A stretch of 28,493 nucleotides of DNA from Bacillota bacterium (GTDB taxonomy: Bacteria; Bacillota; Clostridia; Lachnospirales; Lachnospiraceae), in assembly GCA_023437365.1 (NCBI GenBank), contig JAEZGK010000057.1:1-28493 (forward strand), given 5' to 3'. Positions 23,367 through 28,493 of the stretch are shown here, one piece after another. Within the stretch, counting starts at the first letter, position 1; each line of letters opens with the position of its first letter. A program made the position numbers and the translations under genes. Below the pieces are notes generated by a model. It did not search any database, was not told the DNA's origin, and saw only the letters and a program-made list of their open reading frames with translations.

Positions 23367-23843
23367 ATGAATAATCTATTTCGGAAATCCAGTATTGAGA
23401 GAATTAGTTCGCCGGAACAGCTTAACGATTATATCAGGGTTACCAATCCAAGTATATGGATCATCCTTGCTGCTATTCTTGTTCTTCTGGCTTCCGTATT
23501 TGTCTGGGGAATTTACGGAAGTATACCGACAACAATCACCATCTCCGGTGTTGCTAAGGATGGTAAGGTTGTCTGTTATCTTACGGAAAGTGATGTTGCT
23601 AAGGTGAACAGCGAAATGCCGGTAAAAATCAATCAGGTGGAGGGTACCATAAAAGCTGTTTCTCCTTCCCCGATGTCCTATGATGAACTTAGTACGATGT
23701 ATTCTGATTATACCATTTATTCCTTACAGCTTAGCCAATGGAATTATGAAGTGATCCTACAAGCTGAGGGCATAGCGGATGGTATCGTTCCGGTTTCTAT
23801 TGTAACGGAAAGCTTGAAACCAATTGAATTTCTATTAAATTAG
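23367..23843 (+). CDS. Short HlyD-like secretion protein of NHLM type
   Basis: A 158-aa protein with a cytoplasmic N-terminus FRKSSIERISSPEQLNDYI, one membrane helix (about 30-50) and SIPTTITISG after it. The C-terminus, VSIVTESLKPIEFLLN, also fits the NHLM-type HlyD family. The normal middle portion, with the coiled-coil hairpin and lipoyl-like repeats, is absent, so it is about half the usual length. The reading frame is intact, so this looks like a natural short form rather than a broken gene. It probably forms the extracytoplasmic adaptor of the two ABC proteins downstream in a single-membrane cell. AAGGGGG supports ATG 23367; ATG 23349 is less likely. Confidence 0.82.
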   Translation: MNNLFRKSSIERISSPEQLNDYIRVTNPSIWIILAAILVLLASVFVWGIYGSIPTTITISGVAKDGKVVCYLTESDVAKVNSEMPVKINQVEGTIKAVSPSPMSYDELSTMYSDYTIYSLQLSQWNYEVILQAEGIADGIVPVSIVTESLKPIEFLLN

Positions 23844-23901
23844 AATACTGCAAGCAATAGAAGCCTTCAAACGGAGCATAACGGAAATGGGGTAAATGAT
23901 A

Positions 23902-26091
23902 ATGGCTAATATGAATAAGCTGAGAATAAAAGAACCTGTAACAAAGGGTTATGCCAAGGTTCCGATCGTCATGCAGATGGAGGGATTGGAATGTGGGGCG
24001 GCATCACTGGCTATGGTGCTTGCCTATTATGGGAAGTGGTTCCCGTTAGAGCAGGTTCGTGCTGATTGTGGGGTATCCAGGGACGGTGCCAGTGCTAAGA
24101 ATATATTATTAGCAGCACGTAACTATGGGCTGTCTGCCCATGGCTTTCGTTTTGAGCCGGAGGATTTGAAGAAAGAGGGGAAGTTCCCATGTATCATTCA
24201 TTGGGAATTTAATCATTTTGTGGTACTGGATGGTTTTCGGAAAAACGGGGCTGTGATTAATGATCCGGCCAGGGGAACTGTTACAGTCTCCATGGAGGAG
24301 TTTGATAAAGCCTTTACGGGAATATGCTTGATGTTTGAGCCTACCGAAGCCTTTATACCCAGCGGGAAACCCAAGAGTATGATGGGCTTTGCAAAAAGGA
24401 GGCTGCAGGGAACTGCAGCAGCATTTCTATTTGTAATTCTGACTACTCTGGTCACATCGCTGACAGGCATTATTAATCCGGCATTCTCAAGAGTCTTCAT
24501 GGATAGGCTGTTGACCGGTCAGAATCCGGACTGGCTGTATCCATTCCTATTCGGTATGCTTGGAATTGCCGCTATACAGATTTTCGTTGCTGTTATCAGA
24601 GCTGTGTATCTCTTAAAAATTCAAGGAAAGCTTGCTATTGTTGCTAACGCGGGCTTCCTTTGGCATGTGCTTTGCTTGCCGATGGAATTCTTTTCACAGC
24701 GCATGGCGGGAGATATTGCTTCCAGGCAAATCTCCAATGAAGGAATCGCTGCCTTACTCATTAATCAGCTTGCACCAATGATATTGGATTTCTTCATGCT
24801 GATATTTTACTTCGTGGTTATGCTCCGTTATAGTCCCATCCTTACCGCAGTGGGTGTAGCCTCGATTATTCTTAACCTATTTGTAGCAGCGCAGATATCC
24901 AAAAAGCGTATTAATATCACACGGATACAGATGAGGGACGCCGGTCTTCTGGCAGGAACTACAGTGGCAGGGATCGAAATGATTGAAACCATCAAGGCAA
25001 GTGGTGCCGAGAACGGTTTCTTTGCAAAGTGGTCAGGCTATCAGTCCGCTGTCAACACACAGAATGTCAGGTATATAAGGTTAAACCAGTATTTCGGTAC
25101 AATTCCCGGTATCATATCTTCGTTTACCAATATCGTTATATTAATTATCGGAGTCTATCTCACTATGCTCGGTAATTTTACGGTAGGTATGATATTAGCC
25201 TTTCAGGGTTTTATGGTATCCTTTACTGCACCTGCAAAAAATCTGATTGCAGCCGGACAAAGCTTACAGGAAATGCGTACCAATATGGAACGCATTGAGG
25301 ATGTGATGAATTATAAAACCGATGTCACCTATCAGGAAAATGATCTCAGTGAAGATGTAACCTATGACAAGCTATCCGGGAATGTTGTCATGAAGGAGGT
25401 TACCTTTGGTTATTCCCGTCTGAGTGAACCCTTAATTGAAAATTTTAACCTAACCCTAAAGCCCGGAAGCAGGGTCGCTTTTGTCGGGACCTCGGGCTGC
25501 GGCAAATCAACACTTTCAAAGCTGATCTCCGGTCTATATAAGCCCTGGAGTGGTGAGATACTTTTTGACGGCAAACCAATCAGTGAGATCAATCATGAGG
25601 TATTTACAGGGTCTATTGCTGTAGTTGATCAGGATATCATTCTGTTTCACGACACGATTGCTAATAATATTAAGATGTGGGATTCCTCTATCGAAGATTT
25701 TGAAATGATTCTTGCTGCGCGTGATGCAAAGCTTCATGAGATTATCATGCAGCGCAGCAACGGTTATCAATATAAAATCATGGAAGGAGGCAAGGATTTT
25801 TCCGGCGGTCAGAGACAAAGAATGGAGATAGCAAGAGTGCTTGCTCTGGATCCGACCATCATCATTATGGACGAAGCAACCAGTGCGCTTGATGCGAAAA
25901 CAGAATATGAGGTTGTGGAAGCGATTAAAAACAGAGGTATTACCTGTATTGTGATTGCCCACAGACTTTCTACCATTCGTGATTGTGATGAAATCATTGT
26001 CATGGATAAAGGAAAGGTTGTAGAACGCGGAACACATGAAGAACTGTATGCTAAGGGCGGTATGTATACACAATTGGTCACAAATGAATAA
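23902..26091 (+). CDS. C39-peptidase ABC exporter (NHLM-type, leader-cleaving)
   Basis: The protein has 729 aa. The N-terminal C39 peptidase domain (about 15-145) has an intact triad: Cys31 in GLECGAASLAMVLAYYG, His105 in WEFNHFVVLDGF and Asp121 in INDPARG, with Gln25 placed as oxyanion residue. A six-helix ABC membrane domain (about 160-460) follows. The nucleotide-binding domain has Walker A GTSGCGKST (Lys535), signature FSGGQRQRMEIAR (Ser634), Walker B IIIMDEATSALD (Asp657, Glu658) and the switch IAHRLS. It should cut the precursor after the GG of its leader and export the core. The start is taken at 23902, nine bases after TGGGG; ATG 23896 is too close. The second ABC gene follows 11 bases later. 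Confidence 0.93.
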   Translation: MANMNKLRIKEPVTKGYAKVPIVMQMEGLECGAASLAMVLAYYGKWFPLEQVRADCGVSRDGASAKNILLAARNYGLSAHGFRFEPEDLKKEGKFPCIIHWEFNHFVVLDGFRKNGAVINDPARGTVTVSMEEFDKAFTGICLMFEPTEAFIPSGKPKSMMGFAKRRLQGTAAAFLFVILTTLVTSLTGIINPAFSRVFMDRLLTGQNPDWLYPFLFGMLGIAAIQIFVAVIRAVYLLKIQGKLAIVANAGFLWHVLCLPMEFFSQRMAGDIASRQISNEGIAALLINQLAPMILDFFMLIFYFVVMLRYSPILTAVGVASIILNLFVAAQISKKRINITRIQMRDAGLLAGTTVAGIEMIETIKASGAENGFFAKWSGYQSAVNTQNVRYIRLNQYFGTIPGIISSFTNIVILIIGVYLTMLGNFTVGMILAFQGFMVSFTAPAKNLIAAGQSLQEMRTNMERIEDVMNYKTDVTYQENDLSEDVTYDKLSGNVVMKEVTFGYSRLSEPLIENFNLTLKPGSRVAFVGTSGCGKSTLSKLISGLYKPWSGEILFDGKPISEINHEVFTGSIAVVDQDIILFHDTIANNIKMWDSSIEDFEMILAARDAKLHEIIMQRSNGYQYKIMEGGKDFSGGQRQRMEIARVLALDPTIIIMDEATSALDAKTEYEVVEAIKNRGITCIVIAHRLSTIRDCDEIIVMDKGKVVERGTHEELYAKGGMYTQLVTNE

Positions 26092-26102
26092 CGGAGGATA
26101 GC

Positions 26103-28292
26103 ATGGGTTGGTTTGATGAACAGATAAAACAAAGAATGAAAAATGATGAGGAGTGCTTCTCCGAGGCTTTTACCAATATATCCAGTGTGATCATGGAAAA
26201 AGATATCGCAAGGATTACACTAAAGGATGCGAGTAAAAAGACAAGGGATGCAATTGATGAAATATTAAACTATTATCATGTAAAGCCACAGGAATTGCCG
26301 GAAAACTTAAGTGATATCAATGAGCAGCTGGAATATTTGCTTCGTCCGTCAGGAATTATGAGAAGAAATGTTAATCTACAGGGAAAATGGTACAGAGACA
26401 GCATAGGAGCCTTCCTTGGTACAACAAAGAAGGGTGATGCAGTCGCAATTATTCCATGCGGTTTTACCGGTTATATATTTCATGATTATGAAAGCGGTGC
26501 TGATATCAAGGTCAATCATAAAACTGCCAAATTACTTTCTGAGGAGGCTATCTGCTTTTATAAGCAGTTTCCGCTAAAGGCTTTGAGCATAAAAGAGCTG
26601 ATACGTTATTTAGTACAGACGCTGTCACGTTCCGATTTTATTATGATAGGGCTGGCAACCTTGATTGCTACATTGCTTGGCTTAATCAATCCGTATGTGA
26701 ACAAGCTTATATTTGAGAAGCTCATCTACAGTCAAAGCTTTCAACTTATGCTGCCGGTAGCCTGTCTGCTTCTGGGTGTTACCTTATCAACGGCTTTGAT
26801 TGAAATAACCAAATCACTGATTAGGGCAAGATTACAGACAAAAGTGGAGATTACAGTAGAAGCGGCCTTGATGATGCGTATCCTGTCCCTTCCGGCTCAC
26901 TTTTTTAAAAAATACAGTGCGGGTGAGCTATTCAGCAGATTCCAGTACATCAAAGGGTTGTGTAATATGCTGGGGGACGTGGTATTAACGGTAGGACTTT
27001 CCTCTGTATTTTCACTTGTTTATATGATACAGATATTTAATTTCACACCGGCACTTGTAGTCCCTTCCTTGATTATTATTGTAATAACGTTACTATTCTC
27101 AGCCCTTACAACCTTCATGCAGGCAAAAACCTCCAAAAAAACCATGGAGCATAATGCCCGCATAAATGGTCTTGTATATTCGTTGATATCCGGGGTACAG
27201 AAGCTAAAGCTGGCAGGTGCTGAACGCCGATCCTTTGGAAAATGGGCAAATGCTTATAAGGATGCAGCAAAGCTGCAATATGATCCACCGGCTGTTATAA
27301 AGCTAAATGCCGTAATCTCTACTGCGATTTCACTCCTTGGCATCATCGTCATCTATTACATAGCAGCTGTATCCCGGATCAGTGTCGCTGATTACATGGC
27401 TTTCAGTGCGGCCTACGGAATGGTATCCGGCGCATTGACTACACTCACCGGTATGGCTCTGACAACAGCGAATATCAAGCCGGTGATGGACATGGTGAAG
27501 CCCATACTTGAAACAATTCCTGAGATCTCTACGGATAAGAAGGTAGTGACCCGATTATCAGGTAGCATAGAGCTGAATAATATATCCTTCCGCTACAGCG
27601 CGGATATGCCACTCATACTTGATGATTTATCGCTTAAGATCCGTGCGGGACAGTATGTTGCAATAGTAGGACAGACCGGTTGTGGAAAATCAACGCTTAT
27701 GCGGTTGATGTTAGGCTTTGAACAGCCACAGAAGGGTGCCATATATTATGACGGTAAGGATATGACAACAATTGATTTAAAGTCTCTGCGCCGTAAGATC
27801 GGTGTGGTTATGCAAAATGGTAAGCTGTTTCAGGGTGATATCTATTCCAATATTGTAATCAATGCACCTTGGCTGACACTGGCAGAAGCCTGGGATGCAG
27901 CAGAGATGGCAGGAATAGCAGAGGATATCAGGAATATGCCGATGGGAATGCATACTTTGATTTCTGAAGGTCAGGGTGGCTTTTCGGGGGGGCAGAAGCA
28001 AAGACTTATGATCGCAAGGGCAATAGCTCCCAGACCAAGGATTCTAATGTTTGATGAAGCAACCAGCGCACTAGATAATATGACTCAAAAGACGGTATCA
28101 GAATCTTTAAATAAGCTTAAGTGTACCAGAATTGTGATCGCTCACCGATTATCTACGATTAGACAGTGTGACCGTATCATTGTATTGGACCAGGGTAAGA
28201 TTATTGAAGATGGTAAATATGATGAGCTGTTAAAGAAGAACGGCTTTTTCGCAGGTCTTGTAGAAAGGCAAATGTTAGAAACAGGAATGTAG
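26103..28292 (+). CDS. Second NHLM-type ABC transporter subunit, no peptidase
   Basis: The protein has 729 aa. About 165 N-terminal soluble residues show no C39 motifs: there is no Cys-Gly pair and no NHFVVL or NDP element, so the region is not a leader peptidase. A six-helix ABC membrane domain (about 170-460) and a complete ATPase domain follow: Walker A GQTGCGKST (Lys529), signature FSGGQKQRLMIARA (Ser628), Walker B ILMFDEATSALD and IAHRLS. Both halves of the pair thus appear ATPase-competent, as expected if they form a heterodimer. NHLM systems often carry such a second ABC protein beside the peptidase ABC and HlyD proteins. GGAGG (26093-26097) supports ATG 26103. A terminator follows the stop. 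Confidence 0.92.
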   Translation: MGWFDEQIKQRMKNDEECFSEAFTNISSVIMEKDIARITLKDASKKTRDAIDEILNYYHVKPQELPENLSDINEQLEYLLRPSGIMRRNVNLQGKWYRDSIGAFLGTTKKGDAVAIIPCGFTGYIFHDYESGADIKVNHKTAKLLSEEAICFYKQFPLKALSIKELIRYLVQTLSRSDFIMIGLATLIATLLGLINPYVNKLIFEKLIYSQSFQLMLPVACLLLGVTLSTALIEITKSLIRARLQTKVEITVEAALMMRILSLPAHFFKKYSAGELFSRFQYIKGLCNMLGDVVLTVGLSSVFSLVYMIQIFNFTPALVVPSLIIIVITLLFSALTTFMQAKTSKKTMEHNARINGLVYSLISGVQKLKLAGAERRSFGKWANAYKDAAKLQYDPPAVIKLNAVISTAISLLGIIVIYYIAAVSRISVADYMAFSAAYGMVSGALTTLTGMALTTANIKPVMDMVKPILETIPEISTDKKVVTRLSGSIELNNISFRYSADMPLILDDLSLKIRAGQYVAIVGQTGCGKSTLMRLMLGFEQPQKGAIYYDGKDMTTIDLKSLRRKIGVVMQNGKLFQGDIYSNIVINAPWLTLAEAWDAAEMAGIAEDIRNMPMGMHTLISEGQGGFSGGQKQRLMIARAIAPRPRILMFDEATSALDNMTQKTVSESLNKLKCTRIVIAHRLSTIRQCDRIIVLDQGKIIEDGKYDELLKKNGFFAGLVERQMLETGM

Positions 28293-28315
28293 TACCCGTG
28301 TCAAAACGATACTTG

Positions 28316-28356
28316 ATGATGCATAAAATGATATTCATTTTATGCATCATTTTTTT
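28316..28356 (+). terminator. Strong terminator ending the RiPP/partner-switching unit
   Basis: A perfect 14-bp stem ATGATGCATAAAAT (28316-28329) with ATTTTATGCATCAT (28337-28350), a 7-base loop, then TTTTTT. Confidence 0.93.
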
Positions 28357-28425
28357 ATGTAATAGAAAATTGCGTCCTATTACATAAAAACGCTCCGCAT
28401 AGCGAACAAGTTCGCTTTGGGATGC
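28356..28425 (+). repeat. Dispersed 70-bp intergenic repeat, copy 2
   Basis: This copy is in the same orientation as 1926-1995 and again begins at a terminator T-run; 64 of 70 bases agree. The internal AGCGAAC/GTTCGCT hairpin is identical. More small palindromes follow: AACGCTTA/TAAGCGTT (28441-28448 and 28454-28461) and ATTGC/GCAAT (28470-28482). They are absent after copy 1, so this copy may belong to a longer repeat array that continues beyond the window. Confidence 0.75.
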
Positions 28426-28493
28426 GCACCTCAGCGAATAAACGCTTATTGCATAAGCGTTCGGAAGTTATTGCTTCGCAATCCGCTCGGGCG

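Noticed and set aside
25534..26132. Long open frames on the minus strand inside the ABC genes and elsewhere
   Set aside because: They lie within well-supported + strand genes, have no ribosome binding sites and show no recognisable protein features.
1..28493. tRNA, rRNA or CRISPR array
   Set aside because: No cloverleaf, rRNA-like conserved stretch or regularly spaced direct repeats were seen in the gaps.

Overview
This window looks like the chromosome of an anaerobic, low-to-moderate GC Clostridia, most likely Lachnospiraceae. The supporting signs are an S1 protein of the clostridial type, the gene order plsX-acpP-rnc-smc-ftsY, recA followed by recX, strong AGGAGG ribosome binding sites, use of TTG and GTG starts, and Firmicutes-style LexA and promoter elements. 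Every gene I accept lies on the + strand.

Positions 1 to about 12.8 kb are core genome. They hold the C-terminal part of a ribosomal-S1-type protein, a CheR-type methyltransferase, a phospholipid/fatty-acid and RNA/chromosome block (plsX, acpP, rnc, smc, ftsY), a threonine ammonia-lyase with an ACT domain, and recA/recX. The gaps hold a terminator, a 70-bp dispersed repeat and a possible 26-codon leader ORF before plsX. A MITE-like element of about 130 bp sits before recA. recA has a strong promoter with a LexA/SOS box just after the -10. A three-way-junction RNA candidate lies between recA and recX.

Positions 12.8 to 28.4 kb look like an accessory region. It opens with a two-component pair (multi-TM, PAS-containing histidine kinase and NarL-type regulator) closed by a strong terminator. 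A clean promoter (TTGAGA-N17-TATAAT) then starts a RiPP locus: a radical SAM/SPASM peptide maturase followed by a 74-aa Nif11-type precursor with a double-glycine leader and a tiny core (GGCIINLFN if cut after the first GG pair). After a long hairpin comes a tightly packed run: STAS anti-sigma-factor antagonist, DUF2156 protein, MATE transporter fused to a C-terminal HATPase domain, GNAT acetyltransferase, membrane sensor with SpoIIE/PP2C phosphatase, stand-alone SpoIIAB/RsbW-like kinase, then an NHLM-type exporter (short HlyD-like protein, C39-peptidase ABC transporter, second ABC transporter). A strong terminator ends it, followed by a second copy of the 70-bp repeat.

The likely logic is that the maturase modifies the precursor, the C39 ABC protein removes the leader at the GG motif and exports the product with its two partners, and an envelope-sensing partner-switching circuit (phosphatase, STAS protein, kinase) sits in the same transcription unit. 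A partner-switching module placed between a radical SAM RiPP and its exporter, including a MATE-HATPase fusion, is the most unusual thing here. No sigma factor gene is present, so the output of the circuit is not encoded in this window.
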